A DNA stretch of 64,000 bases from Nemania diffusa (Eukaryota; Ascomycota; Sordariomycetes; Xylariales; Xylariaceae), in NCBI GenBank assembly GCA_038501195.1, contig JBBPUQ010000006.1, positions 3,968,001-4,032,000 of the forward strand, read 5' to 3'. A model generated the notes under the pieces. It was not told the DNA's origin, searched no databases, and worked only from the letters and a program-made list of their open reading frames with translations. A program made the translations under genes and the position numbers. Numbering within the stretch: position 1 is the first letter of the stretch; every line of letters begins with the position of its first letter. Positions 24,925 through 38,960 of the stretch are shown in pieces.

Positions 24925-25161
24925 TAGTTACAATTAATTAGTACTAGCTTAATTATTTAAATAAATTAAATAGTTCTATTATTTAGCTAAATAAATAACT
25001 CTATTTACTGCTATTTTAAACTGCTCTGTATATGCACATATAAGTAATTTTTTCGTAAAAAAATTTCTAACTTTCTCTTTTTTCTTTTCATTTATAGATT
25101 TTTCATATAATATAGCCTCATTTATTTAAAGCTTTATCTTTTTCGTAAACCTCGTATAACA
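24925..25161 (+). repeat. 3' LTR of the gypsy element
   Basis: It is the direct partner of 18,453-18,689. It starts TAGTTACAATTAATTAG and ends CTCGTATAACA, preserving a terminal CA. An A-rich purine tract at about 24,915-24,924 precedes it, where a polypurine primer would lie. Differences from the 5' LTR are nearly all transitions, in both directions, so each copy has been hit independently. Confidence 0.88.
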
Positions 25162-28100
25162 TATATATTATAAATTTTAATATATTTAAAGTTTTTTTAT
25201 ATAATATATTAATAACATTATTTATTTATAATATAATTTAATATATATATAATAAAATATTATTAATTAAAATATTATATAAATTATAATTTTTTTATAA
25301 TGTTTTAATTAATCATATTTTATTATATAAAATATTTATTATAAAATTTATATTAATATTTTATTTAAAATAAATAAATAAATTTTAATATATTTTAAAT
25401 ATAATAAATAATAATAATTAATTTTAATTATTTAATATAATATTTAAATATAATTATATTTATTTTAATATAATATTTTTTATATAATATTAAAATAAAT
25501 ATATAATTAATTTATATTTTATAATATAAATATAAATAAAATTTAATTATTATTAAAGTTTTAAATTTTGTTAATAAATTATATAAATTTATTTTTATTT
25601 ATATAAAATATTATTTTATTATTTAAATTATATTAAATTTTTTAAAAAATCTTTAATATTATAATATAAATAAAAAAATAAATAATTATTTTAAATTTTA
25701 TTATTAATAAATATATATATTTATATTTAATATATTTATATAAAATAAAAAATTATTTTTATATTTTATTATAATTTTATTGTATATATTTTATAATAAA
25801 GTTTTAATTTTAAAACTTTATATATTATAAAATAATAACTTTTATAATTAATTAAATTTAATTTAAAATAAAAATTAAAAATAAAACTATATTTTATATA
25901 TTATAATTTATTATTATATATTTAATAAATTATTTAATATATTTATAAATTTTTTAATATTAAAAATTAATTTATTAAATAAAAATTTATATATTAATAA
26001 TTTAAAACTTTTTAAAAATAATTAAAAAAAATTTTAATTAAAACTATAATAAATTTAATATTAAAATATATTAAATATATTAAATAAAATTTAAAATTAA
26101 TATTTTTAATTTATATTTAATTTTTTAATATATTAATATTTATTAATAACAATTTATTAAACTAATAAAAAAAATAATTATTAATTTAAAAATTTAATAT
26201 AATATTTAATATAATATTTAAAAAATTATTATAAATTATATTATTAGTTATATTAATTTAAATAATATATTTAATATATTAATAAAATTTAACTATTATT
26301 AATTAAAATTAAATTAATTTAAATTATATTTTTATATATAAATATATATTATTATTTAAATTTTTTAAATTATTATAATAAATTTAATTAAAAATATTAA
26401 TATATTTATTAAAAATAATATAAAATATAATAATTTTAATAATTTTTATTTAATTAATTATTATTATATAAAATTTTAATTTTTTTATATTAATAAATAT
26501 ATATAAATTTATAAAGTTTATAATATTATAAAATTAAATTAATTTTTTAAATTAAATTTATTATTAAATAATTATTTTTTAATTTAATATAATATTAATA
26601 ATAAATTATTAAAATAAATATAAGTTTATATTTAATATTATATATTTATAATTATATTTATTTTATTATTATTTTATTAAAAAAATATAATTATTAATAA
26701 ATTATAATATTTAGTTTTAATTAAATAATAAAAAAACTATTAAATAAAAAATAATTAAAAGTTTTTTTAATATATATATATTTATATATAAAATAAAATA
26801 AAATTTTATTTAATATATAAAATTTAAAATTTAAAATAATATATTTTAAATATAATAATAAAAAATAAAGTTATAAAAAATAAATAATTAAAATATAAAA
26901 ATAAAAAATAAAAAAGAAATATTATTTTATATATTTAATTATATATAATAACAATTATTATAAATTATTTTATTATAAATATATAATATAATTATTTTTT
27001 TTTAAATAAATAAAATATTAATTATAAATTAATTAATAAAATAATTAAATTATATAATATATTTTATATAATTAAAATATTTTAAAATAGTTTTAAATAT
27101 AAATAAAATATTATTATAATAAATAATTAAAAGTTTATTAGTTATTTTTAATATTAAAAAAATAAATTATATATATATAAATTAATAAATAAAAATTTTA
27201 TTAAATATTATTAACTTTTATTAAAAAATAAATATTTTAATATAAATTATTTTATATATTATAATTTTTAAAAATAAATAATTATATAATTTCTTTTAAA
27301 AAATATAAAATTAAATTAAATTAAATTAAATTATATTAAAATAAATTATTTAATATTTAAATTTAAATTAAAAGTTTTAATTTTAATTATATATTTAATT
27401 ATTATATTAAAATAATTATTAAATCTTTTATAAACTTTATTTTATATATATATTAAATTAATATAATTTAAATAAAATTATATTATTTAATTTTTAAATA
27501 TAAAAAAACAATATTATATAATATTAATTTTATAATATATTATTATAATTTGAAAAAATTTATAATATTTAAATAAATATAATAATTTAAATTATTTTAA
27601 AAAAATATTATAAAAAATTTAAATATATAAATCTTTTTAAAATTTTATTTATATATATATTTTAAATATAATAATATTTATTAATATTATAAATTTTAAT
27701 TTAATTAATTATAATAATAATTATTTTATTTATATAATTATAAATTTAAATATATTAATTATTATAAATATTAAAATTATTTATATAAATTTATTATTAT
27801 TTGATTTTTTAATAAAATTTATAAATTTATTTTTAAATATTTTTTAATATTTAATAATAATAATTATATTTATTTAAATATAAAATTAATAATAGTTATT
27901 ATTAAATTTTATTATAAATATTTATATAAATTATTAATTATTATATTTTTAATTTTATTTATATATAATTTTATATATATTATATAAAATATATTAAAAA
28001 TAATAATAATATTTTATTATTTTAAATTAATTATTTTTATTTTAAATTTTTAATTATATTTTAATATATAAATTTATAATTTTAAATTTATTTTATTTAT

Positions 28101-28699
28101 ATTTTTATATTTATTATAATAATTTTAAACTATTTTTAATTAATTAATTAATTTAAATAATTATTTTTTTTATATAAATAATTAAAAAATAAAACATAAA
28201 AGTTATTTTTAATTATAATTTTTTTATATTTTCTTTTAATTTATTTATTTATAATTATATATTATAATTATTAATTAATTTTAAAATAACTTTATATATT
28301 TATATATAAATTTAATTTAAATATATATATATATTAATATTATTAATATTAATATAATTTTAAATTATATTAAATATTATATTTATATAATAATTTATTT
28401 TATTATAGTTATTAATTTAAAAATATTATTATATTTAATTATAAAATAGTTTATTGTTAATTTTTTATTATATATATAAAATATATAAATAATAATATTT
28501 TATTAATTTTAATAGCTTTTATATAAAAATATTTTTATAAAACTTATTTTAATATAATTAAAATATATTATTTAAAATATTATTATATATTAAATTTAAA
28601 AATATAATAAAAAAATATTAATTAAATAAATTTAAAATAATAATTTAAAAACTTTATATAATAAATATAATTTTATATATAAAAATATAATTAAAAATA
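25162..28699. other. AT-only core, unassigned
   Basis: This stretch is almost nothing but A and T. The few remaining G/C lie mainly in AAGTTT and AAACTT words. No frame, LTR or repeat partner could be recognised by eye, because sequence complexity is too low. By analogy with neighbouring intervals it is probably saturated retrotransposon DNA. Confidence 0.45.
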
Positions 28700-28925
28700 A
28701 AAATATTTAATAAATTAATTATATAAATAAAAATATATAAAAATTAATTAAATAATATCAAAATAATAAAAAAATAATAAATATTAAAATTAAAATTATT
28801 ATATAAAAATAAAACGTTTAATAAATATTAAAATTAAAATTATTATATAAAAATAAAACGTTTAATAAAAATTTATAAAGTTTATAAATTATTTTAAATT
28901 TATATATATATAATTTTATTAATAA
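28700..28925 (+). mobile_element. Copia 3'-end fragment with truncated LTR
   Basis: This matches the last 100 or so internal bases of the 36,595-42,505 element (AAATATATAAAAATTAATTAAATA against B near 42,110). It is followed by the final part of its LTR (TTTATAAAGTTTATAAATTATTTTAA, then TATATATA). Most of the LTR is missing. Confidence 0.5.
28777..28866 (+). repeat. 2 x 44-bp tandem duplication
   Basis: The word AAAACGTTTAATAAA recurs with a 44-bp spacing (C at 28,815 and 28,859), and the whole unit is repeated without change. Since both copies share the rare CG, the duplication is later than most of the mutation. Confidence 0.8.
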
Positions 28926-29499
28926 ATAAAATATTAAAATTATTTAATTTTATTTTATTATTAATAAAATTTATTTAAAAAAAGTTTAAAAAAATTAAAG
29001 TTTTATAAAAATATTTATTTAATATTTTAATAATTAAAAATTTAATATAAAATAATTAAATATTAATAAAATAATAAAATTATTATAATATTAAAATTAT
29101 TATTAATTTTATTTAAATTTAAAAATTTAATTTATATAAAAAATATAATAATATAAATTTTAAATTAAAATAGTTTTATATAAAAAATAAAAATATAAAT
29201 TAATAAAACTTATATATAAATATATTTATATAATTAATATTAACTATATAGTTAGTTTTATTAATTTATTAATATTTTATTAAATGTTATATTATTATAA
29301 AAAAATTATTTCAAACTATTTAATAGCTAATATTAATTTAATATATTATTTATTAATAGAATTTATAAATTATAATATTGTTTTTAAATTTATATAATAA
29401 AATAACTTATTAATAAAAAATAAAAAAAATAAAAAAGTTTTTATTATATTTTATAATAAATAATAATATAATCTTTTATTTAATATAATTAATATAATA

Positions 29500-31905
29500 A
29501 ATAAAAATTAAATTATATATATAAATAAAAGTTTTATTAAATAATTAAATAAATAAAAAATATAGAAATTATTAAATTTTATAAAGTTTATAAATTATAT
29601 ATATATATATAAATTATTAACATATAATTTTTTTAATTAAATTTTGTTTTAATATATATATTTATAAATTATTTTAAATTTATATATATATATAATTATA
29701 AAATAGCTTTTATATTAAACTTTTTATTTTTTATATAAAAAATAAATTATATTTTATAGTTATTAAAAAAAATAAAAATTATTAATTAAATAAAAAAGAT
29801 TTAATTATTATTAAATTAAAAACCTTTTATATATAATATTTTTATATTTTTATATTTTTATATTTCTATATTTTTATATTTTTATATTTTTATATTTTTA
29901 TATTTTTATATTTTTATATTTTTATATTTTTATATTTTTATATTTTTATATTTTTATATTTTTATATTTTTATATTTTTATATTTTTATATTTTTATATT
30001 TTTATATTTTTATATTTTTATATTTTTATATTTTTATATTTTTATATTTTTATATTTTTATATTTTTATATTTTTATATTTTTATATTTTTATATTTATA
30101 TATTTTTATATTTTTATATTTTATATAATATTATAAAAAATATATATAATTAAAAGTTAAAAATAAATAATTTATTTAAATATATTTTTAATATAATAGT
30201 TATAAATAATAAAAAATTTAAAATATATAAAGCTATATAATATAATAATAATAATAATAATAATAATATATTTATATAAATAATTTTAATATTAATATTA
30301 ATAAATATATTAAAACTTTTAATTATATAAATAAATTATTTAATATTATATTATTATATTTATATTAAATAATTTATAATAATTTAATTAAAATAAATTA
30401 ATTTATTATATTTATAAAAGTTATAATAATAAATTATATAATATAATATATATTAAAATTAAAATATTTATTTTATTTTATTATTAATTTAAAACTATTA
30501 AAAAATAATATTATATAATATTTTTAATATTTAAAAAAATAAACAATATTATTTAAATTTTATTAATTTAATATATAAATAAAATAAATTTTAAATAATT
30601 TTTTATAATTATTTTTATATAATAATTAATTATAATAAATATTAAATTTATTAAATTATAATTTTTCATTTATAAATAAAACAAAATAATTTAAAAAAAA
30701 ATAATATTTAAAATAATAAAAATTATAATTATTAAATTATAATTTATATAATATATATTAAAATTTAATTATTATAAATAATATTATTTTATATAATAAT
30801 TATATTAATATATTTTAATATATTTAAATTTAAATTTGTTTTAATTAATTAAAACTTTATATATATAGTTTTATTGTTTAATTTATAAATAAATTATTAT
30901 TATATAATAAATATTTATTTTATTATTAAATAATATAATATTAAATATTTAAAATAATTATATAATTATAATTTTAAATAAACTTTTTTTTTAAAATTAT
31001 AATAATTATATAATAAAATTAATAAAAGAAATAATAATAAATATAAAATAAATTATTATATATAATATTTTAAAGTAAAAAACTTTATTATATAAAAATT
31101 ATAATAAATTTATATTAAATTATAAAAATAATATAAATTTTTTATATAATAATATATTTTATAATAATTTAAATTTTAAAATTAAAAATAAAACAATTTA
31201 ATTTTTAATAAATTTTATATATTTTTATTAAATATTAATATATATATATATATATTTAAAATTAAATATTAGCAATAAATAATTTTTATTTAAATAATTA
31301 ATATAATTAAAATATTATTTATTAAAAAAAAAGTTTTATATAAATAAATTAACTTTAATATTTCAAATATAATATTTTTATTAATATTATTATTATAAAA
31401 TATAATTATATAATAAATTAATATAATAATATTTATTTTCTAATATTAATTAATTAAAAGTTATATTTAATATTAAATAAATATATATATTATTTTATTA
31501 TATATTTAAAATTTTATAAATAAAAAATATTATTATAAATAATTATAAAAATTTTAAAAAAATATAACTAAATTAATTAATTAATTAATTATTTTCTTTA
31601 TTTTTAAAGCTTATTTTAAAATTAAAAAATTAAAATTATATAAAATAATATAAAAATTAATATTAATTAAATTATATAAATAAAAAAAAAGTTTATATTA
31701 TTATATAAAATATTTATTTTATTTTTTTAAAATAAAATTATAATATTATAATTAATATAATAAATAAAATAATTAAATTTTATTATATATAAATTAAATT
31801 ATATTATTAATAAAAAATTATGTTTAATTTATTATATAAAATATAAAATTTTATATATAATATAATTAAATAAAATAATTATTATAATAATTTATATAAG
31901 CTATT
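29500..31905 (+). mobile_element. Old copia copy A, 5' part (LTR to mid-pol)
   Basis: Decayed LTR sequence at about 29,510-29,690 (TTATTAAATAATTAAATAAATAAAAAATA.., TTTATAAAGTTTATAAATT) leads into internal DNA that parallels the 36,595-42,505 element. 30,231 onward aligns with about 37,700, 31,261 with about 38,990, and 31,801 with about 40,380. The match stops at the equivalent of about 40,590. The missing 3' part resumes at about 43,005 (copy E), so A and E appear to be one element split by a later insertion. Nearly pure A/T. Confidence 0.6.
29837..30122 (+). repeat. (ATATTTTT)n octamer microsatellite
   Basis: About 35 copies of an 8-bp unit, interrupted by one TTTCTATA variant near the left end and one TATATTTATA variant near the right end. 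It sits inside copy A, just after the LTR, and is absent from the equivalent place in the complete copy, so it expanded after insertion. Confidence 0.92.
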
Positions 31906-34900
31906 AATTTTTATATTTAGTTTATTAATTATAAATTAAAATTTATATATTTTATTATAATATAACTTTATAATTTTTATTAATATATAAAAACTATAAT
32001 TTTTAAAAAAAACTTATTTTAAAAGATTTATTTTATAAAGTTTCTTTTAAAAATTTTTTAATTAAATTTTATAATTTTAATTATAACTTTATTTATAGTT
32101 TTATATATTTATATATTTTATATAATATATATATATAATTAAACTTTTTTTTTATTTTTTTTTATTTTAAATTTTTTAATTAATAAAATTATTTAATTAG
32201 TTTTTATTTTTTTTATAATTATAATATAATTTTAAAATTAAACTTTATATTTATTAATAAATGTTTAATTTAAATATATAACTTTTATTTATTTTATATA
32301 ATTTATATATTATAAATAAATTATTTTAATTATATATTTAAAATAAAACTATTAATTTAATATATTATTTATATTTTTTTAAAAAAATGTTATTATTTAA
32401 AATTTTCAAATTAAATTTAAAAATTAATTAAATTTAATTAATTAATTAATTATAACTTTAATTATAATTTTATTTGTTATTTTATTATTTATAAAATTTA
32501 TTAATAATAAAAATAAATTTAATAAATTAATTTTATATTAACAATTAAAAATAACAAATTAAAACAATAATAGTAATTTTAATTAAAAAAAAAGTTTATT
32601 ATTAACTAAAATATAATTATTATATATAAAATTTAAATTAACTTTTATTATTAATAAATAATTATATTATAAAAACAATTTAATTTTATTATATTTTTTA
32701 AATATAAATATAAAAGGAATATTTTTTAAAAAAAATTATAAATATTATTTTTTAGTTTTATAATATAATTATATAATTTATATTTAAAAAACAATTAATT
32801 AAATTTAATAATTAATATATAATTTATTAAAATAAAACTAAAATAAAAGTTATATATTTTAAAAAATTTATTAATAATTAAAATAAATTTATTAATAAAT
32901 TTAAAAAAAAATAAAACTATTTTTTATAATAAAAAAAGTTAAATATATTATTTGTTTTTTTAATTTAAAAAACTTATTTTATAATTAATAAAAGTTTATT
33001 ATTAATTTATTATTTAATTATTTAATAATATTTAATAATATAACTAAAATAATTTAAATATTAATTATTATTTATTATAATTTAAATTAAATTATAATAA
33101 TTTAATTATTTTTTATTAAATATTATTATAAACTTTTTAAATAATTAAATATTTATTAATTTATTTTATATTTTAATAGTTTTATTTAAAACATTTAAAT
33201 ATTAATTTCAAAAATAAAAATTTTAAAACTAATATTAATTTATATTTTATATATAAAAAATGTTATAATATAATTATTAATAATTATTAAAAAAAAAAAT
33301 TAAAAAAATTAAACTTTAAATATAAATAATTTTAAAAAAAGTTTTTATTTTAATAATAAATTTAATAAAATTGAAAAAAAACATTAAATTTTTTTAAAAT
33401 AATAAATATAAAAAATTAACTAATAATTAAAAAAAATATATTAAAATATAAATTAATTTAAAAACTTAAATATTAATTTAAAACTAAAATTATTAAATTA
33501 AAAAAATTAATATTATTAATTAATTTTTATAATAAAATAATTAATAAAATAAATTAAATATTAATAATTATTTTAAAAATTTAAAGTTATTAATATTAAT
33601 TATTAAAATAAAACATTTTAATAAATTATTAATATAAATAAATTATTTAATTTAATAATATTTTTATTTTTATATAATTGTTTTTTATAATTATTATTTT
33701 ATTAAAAACTAAAATTAAAAAAACAATTAATTTCAAAATTTAATAAATTATAAATTAATATAATAAAATAAAATAAACTTAAATATAAAATTTAAATTAA
33801 AAAGAAAAAACTTTAAATAATATTAAAAAATGTTATAATATAATATATTAATTAATAATTTAATTTAAAATTTTAAAATTTATATTAATAATATAAAAGT
33901 TATAATTTAATTAAAATAAAATTATATAAATAATTTAAATTAAATTTATTAAAAAAAAGTTAATATATTTAATAAATTAATTTTAATTTAATATATTATA
34001 AAAATATTTAATATTAATATTTTTTATAAAAAATAATAAAAAACTTTTAATAATAAATTAATATTATTTTTATTTAATAAAAATTTAAAATATATTAAAT
34101 TTATAAAATAATTAATATTTAAAAAATTAATTTATTTAAATTTTTTTTTTTAAATTTAATTAGTTAAAATATTATTGTTTTAATTTAGTTATAATATAGT
34201 TTTAAAATTTAATAATAGATTTAAAAATAATAGCTTTTTATAATATTATATATTAATTTAATATATTTTTTTAAAATAAAAAATAAAAAAACTATTAAAA
34301 TTAAAATTTATTAAATTAAATATAAACTTAAATATAATATTTATTTTATTAATATTTAAATTTTAGATTAATTTTTAATAATAAAATTAATAGTTAAAAA
34401 ATTAAATTATTTAACTTTTTAATTTAAAAAATATATTTAAAATTTAATATTATTAATAATTAAATTTTATTTTTAAATTATAATTTAAATTAAACTTAAA
34501 ATTTTTAATTAAATAATATTATTATTGAATTTAAAAATAAAACTTATATAATAATAAAATTTTATTAATATATATATTAATAATATTTTAATTTATTTTA
34601 AAATTATTATTATAAATTATTTAAATATAATTTTAAAAATTAACTAAAATATTAAAAAAGATTTAAAAAAATTAAAACAATTAAAAATTAAAAATTTTAA
34701 AAATTATAAAATTTTAAAAAAATATTTTTTTATTATATTAATAATATTTTTAAATTATTTATATAATTATTTAAAAAGAATTATAAATAAATATTAAATT
34801 TAAATTAATATAAAATTTTTAAAATAATAAAAAAACTAATTATATTAATTTTAATATATATTAAAATAAATATTTTATATAATATAATTAAAAAAAATTA

Positions 34901-36589
34901 TTTAATAAAATTATAAAAAAAAAACAAGTTATTAATTATTTTTTAAAAATTATAACTTTATATAAATAAATTTATTTTATATAAAACTAAAAAATATTAA
35001 TATTAATATAATTTTTTAAATATTGTTATTTTAAATTATTAAATATATAGTTTTAAATAATTATTAATTAATTAAAAAAGCTTTTTTAATAAATTAAATT
35101 AAATAAATAAACTTTTTTAATAATTTTAATATTATTTTTTAATATTAATAAAAAAACAATTTTATAAATAATATATTTTTTTTAAAAAAAATTAATTTAT
35201 TAATAATTAAAACTTAAAAATAAAATAAAAAAACTTTTATATTTATTAAATTAAATATAATTAAAAATTTTATAATTATTTTTTAATTTATTAAAATAAA
35301 AATATTAATTATAAAAAATAATAATTTAATTAATTTAATTTTAAAAAAAAAATATAATTTTAAATTTAAAAAGTTATAATAAATAAAATTATTTTTTTTA
35401 AATTATTTTATTATAAAAAATATATAAATTAATATTAATAATTTATTAAAATTAAACTAAATTAATATAAATATTTAAATAAATTTATTATTAGTTTTTT
35501 TTAAAAAAAAAATTATATTAATATATTAACAATTGTTATAAATATAAATATAATAAAAAAATAAAAAAAAAATTTCAAAATTATTATATTTAATATTTAT
35601 ATTATAAAATATTTAAAAATATATAATAATAAATAATAAAAATATATTTTTAAACTAATATAAATATAATTATATATAATTAATTATTAATAAATTTAAT
35701 AAAATTATTGTTATTTTATTTAATTAAAAAATAAATAATATAAAAAAACTAATATTTAAATATTATTATATATTATATTATATTTTTAATAATATAAAAC
35801 TATTTATTTTAAAATTTATAAAAATATTAAATTTATTAATAAATATTAAATATAAATAAAATAATATTTATTATTTTTAAATATAAAATATTATAAAAAA
35901 ATAAATTATAATTTAAATTAAAAATTATATTTTTATATAAATAAATATTAAAAGAATTAAAATAAATATTTGTTAATTTTAAATTTTATATATAATTTTT
36001 TATAATGTTTAAAATTAAATTTTAAAATTATTTAATTTTTATATTTAAAAAAAAAAAATTTATTAATAAATAAATTAAATAAATATAAAAACTAATTATT
36101 TAAATATAATAAATTTAAAAAATTATATATAAAGTTATTAAAATTATATAACAAAATTAAAAAATTTAAATTAATAAAAAATAAAAGTTTATTAATTTTT
36201 TTAAATATAATAAAATATAGTTATAAATTAAATATATTAAATTTATATAAAAATAAAAACTTATTTTATATAAATAAATTAAAACAAATAAATAATAATT
36301 AAATATTATAATAATTATAAAATTTAATATTAATTAAAAAAATTAATAATAAATTAAAATTTAAAATAAAATAAAAACTTAATAATATTTAATATTTTAT
36401 AAAAAACTTTAAAAATATATTTATTATATTAAATTAATATTATTTAAATTAATTTATTAAATTAAAATTATTAATTAAATTATAAAACTAAATAAAATTA
36501 AAAATTATAAATAAATTTATAAAAAAATATAAAAATAATAAAAAAATATTTAATTTAAATATTATATTTATTTATTTTTTAAAATAAAT
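31906..36589 (+). mobile_element. Unidentified element X (left part)
   Basis: This block interrupts the copia copy A/E. Its first 600 or so bases (31,906-32,540) recur as a direct repeat at 42,511-42,900, on the far side of the later copia insertion (36,595-42,505). Shared words include TATAATTTTAATTATAA, AATTAATAAAATTATTTAATTA and AACTTTATAT. Direct repeats at both ends of an inserted block suggest an LTR element of about 5.2 kb. The interior (32.5-36.6 kb) is too saturated to read any domain, so the class is inferred only from structure. Confidence 0.4.
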
Positions 36590-36594
36590 AATAT

Positions 36595-36902
36595 TGTTAA
36601 ACTAATAACTTAATAAAACTTATATATATATACTAAGTACATACAACTAAGACCTGGACCAGAACTTTTATTAAGTAACCGAATAAATAAAGAATATAAG
36701 GACCCACTGAGATCCACAGAATCTACAGGTCCTACACACACACACATATAAATAACCTACATACAACCTTTTTAGTTATACTTCTTTTTGTAGAATATAC
36801 ACACGAATCAATACAAAACTTTAAAACTTAAAAACAAACCTTAAACTTTATAAATTACTTTGAATCTTTTTATATATATATATATATAAAGTTTTATTAA
36901 TA
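36595..36902 (+). repeat. 5' LTR of copia copy B
   Basis: Starts TGTTAAACTAATAACTTAAT and ends ..TTATTAATA, where the terminal CA is mutated to TA. It keeps several unmutated stretches (GACCTGGACCAG, GGACCCACTGAGATCC, GGTCCTACACAC), so it is one of the least-mutated segments of the interior. Confidence 0.93.
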
Positions 36903-38140
36903 CTAATTAATAATTACAAAACACAATTATAAATTAGCAAAATAAAAAAGCAGAAACTAGCTACTATTAAAAGTAGCTTTTATGTTTTATTTTTTTTTTT
37001 TTTATATAAAAAGTAAACTATTATTTGTATTAATTAGCTAAAAATATATCGAATTAATTATTGAACAAAAAAGATTTAATTATTGCAAAGTTAAAATTAG
37101 TTTTATATAATAGTTTAGTTATTTTTATATAAAAATCAATAAAATTATAAACTATTTTATATATTTACTTTTTTAACTATTTTATTTATTTTATTTTTTT
37201 TATTTTATTATTTTTTACAACTATGTTAGCATTTATAACAAAAGTAACTATAGCAGCTACAGTTGCAACAGTTAAACAAACTTAAAATAATAAGTTAATA
37301 GCTTTATATAATAAAAATAAATTTATATATAAAAATATAACTAAAAGTAACAACATTTAAATAAAAATTTAAAAAAAACAAACCGATTTTAAATATTGAA
37401 ATATAACTATTAACTTTAATTAATCCGTTAAACTTTTACAATTAATAACATATTTTATAAAATATTTGCAAAATTATATATAATTAAAAATCGAAAATAA
37501 ACAATTTATATAAATGTTTATAATAAATTTTAACAGTTAAATAAAACTAATATTAATAAATATTAGTTATATATTTCAAAAAAAATTTATTGTTATTACT
37601 AAAAGTAACAAAAATATCAAAATATATAAAAAATCGCTTAAAAACAAACTTTTATACATTATTAAAAAATATACAAACAAAAATAATAAAAACTTAAATA
37701 ATAATATATCTATATAAATAGTTTTAATATTTATACTAGTAAATATATTAAAACTTTTTATTATATAAATAAATTTTTTAATATTATAACTAGCTATATT
37801 AAAACTAATAATACTAATATACTATATAATATTTAGTACAAATAATTAAATACTTAGTTTTTTTGTATAAATAAAAACTTAAAAACTTATATTTACTTTT
37901 AAAATTTTTACTATATATTTTGCGCTTTTATTTATATATAAAAATCGATTGTATAAATTTTTTTTTATTTAAATTATTTATAATAGTTTAATTAAAATAG
38001 CTTAATTTACTATATTTATTAAAATATAGCGATTTAATTAAAACTACAGCAGTAAACTATACAATATATTATATAACAAAGCTTAAATTTTTATTTCGAT
38101 ATATTGTCGATTTAAAATTACTAAAAAACAATATTATGCA

Positions 38141-38960
38141 GTATTTTTTTCTGTACTAAAAAAAAAAGCTAAACAGTATTATTTCAACTATATTAGTCCA
38201 ATATATAAATAAAACAAAATTTATATAATATTTAATAATTACTTTAATATAATAGTTAATTATAATTAGTATTAAACTGATTAAACTACTACTACTTTTA
38301 TACAAATAAAACAAAACAATTTAACAAAAATAATATTTAAAATATTAAAAACTATAATTAATAAGCTTTAACTTATACAATATATTTTAAAACTTAGCTA
38401 CTATAAAAAAATATTACTTTATATAACAGTTATACAAATATATTTTAGTATATTTAAGCTTAAACCTGCTTTAATTAGTTAAAAACTTATATATAAAGCT
38501 TTATTTTTTAATTTACAAGCAGTATTATAGGTTTTTTTTAATCAAAAAATAAATTACTATTGTATAATAAATGTTTATTTTATTAACAAACAATATAATA
38601 CTAAATATTTAAAATAACTATATAGTTATAGCTTTAAAAAAAATTTTCGTTAAAAACTACAATGATTATACAATAAAAATAATAAAAATAACAAAAAGTG
38701 CTTTATTTACAAAAAGCTTAGTTGTTAGTTTATTAACTACAGCTAACAAAAAAAATCGAAAACAAAAAAGCAATATTTTGCTATATACAATATTTTAAAG
38801 CAAAAAGCTTTATTGTATAAAAAGTATAATATATTTGTACTAAACTACAAAAGTAATAAAAACTTTTTATATAATAATAAATTTAATAATAACTTAAATT
38901 TTAAAACTAAAAATAAAACAGTTTAATTTTTAATAAATTTAATATATTTTTATTATATAA
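38141..38960 (+). pseudogene. Decayed gag of copia copy B, with zinc knuckle
   Basis: In frame 2 (position modulo 3 = 2) the text reads as a mutated Gag: a Lys-Gln-Tyr-Tyr-Phe-Asn-Tyr segment, Thr-Thr-Thr-Thr-Phe, and a Leu-Glu-type helix region at about 38,141-38,440. A zinc-knuckle relic is at 38,693-38,760 (Lys-Lys-Cys-Phe-Ile-Tyr..Cys-stop), the second Cys having become Tyr. It is followed by Lys-Lys-Gln-Tyr-Phe-Ala. The pattern resembles Gag of fungal LTR polyproteins. Role in life: capsid-like particle and RNA binding. Now full of stops. Confidence 0.7.

Larger units (their letters stand above)
18453..25161 (+). mobile_element. Ty3/gypsy LTR retrotransposon, mutated
   Basis: The element is about 6.7 kb, delimited by two direct LTRs of equal length (237 bp; both LTR ends are offset by 6,472). 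On the plus strand it carries a gag zinc knuckle (20,383) and a pol frame with RT (21,774), the YxDD box (22,161), RNase H (22,599) and an integrase core (about 23,511). The order RT, RNase H, integrase is that of Ty3/gypsy. Flanks are alternating TA, so a target-site duplication cannot be resolved. It retains far more G+C than the core to its right, so it is younger or less mutated. It sits between the left satellite and the AT-only core. Confidence 0.92.

Noticed and set aside
18448..25166. 5-bp target duplication (TATAT) for the gypsy element
   Set aside because: Both flanks are alternating TA, so several alignments fit equally well and the duplication cannot be claimed.
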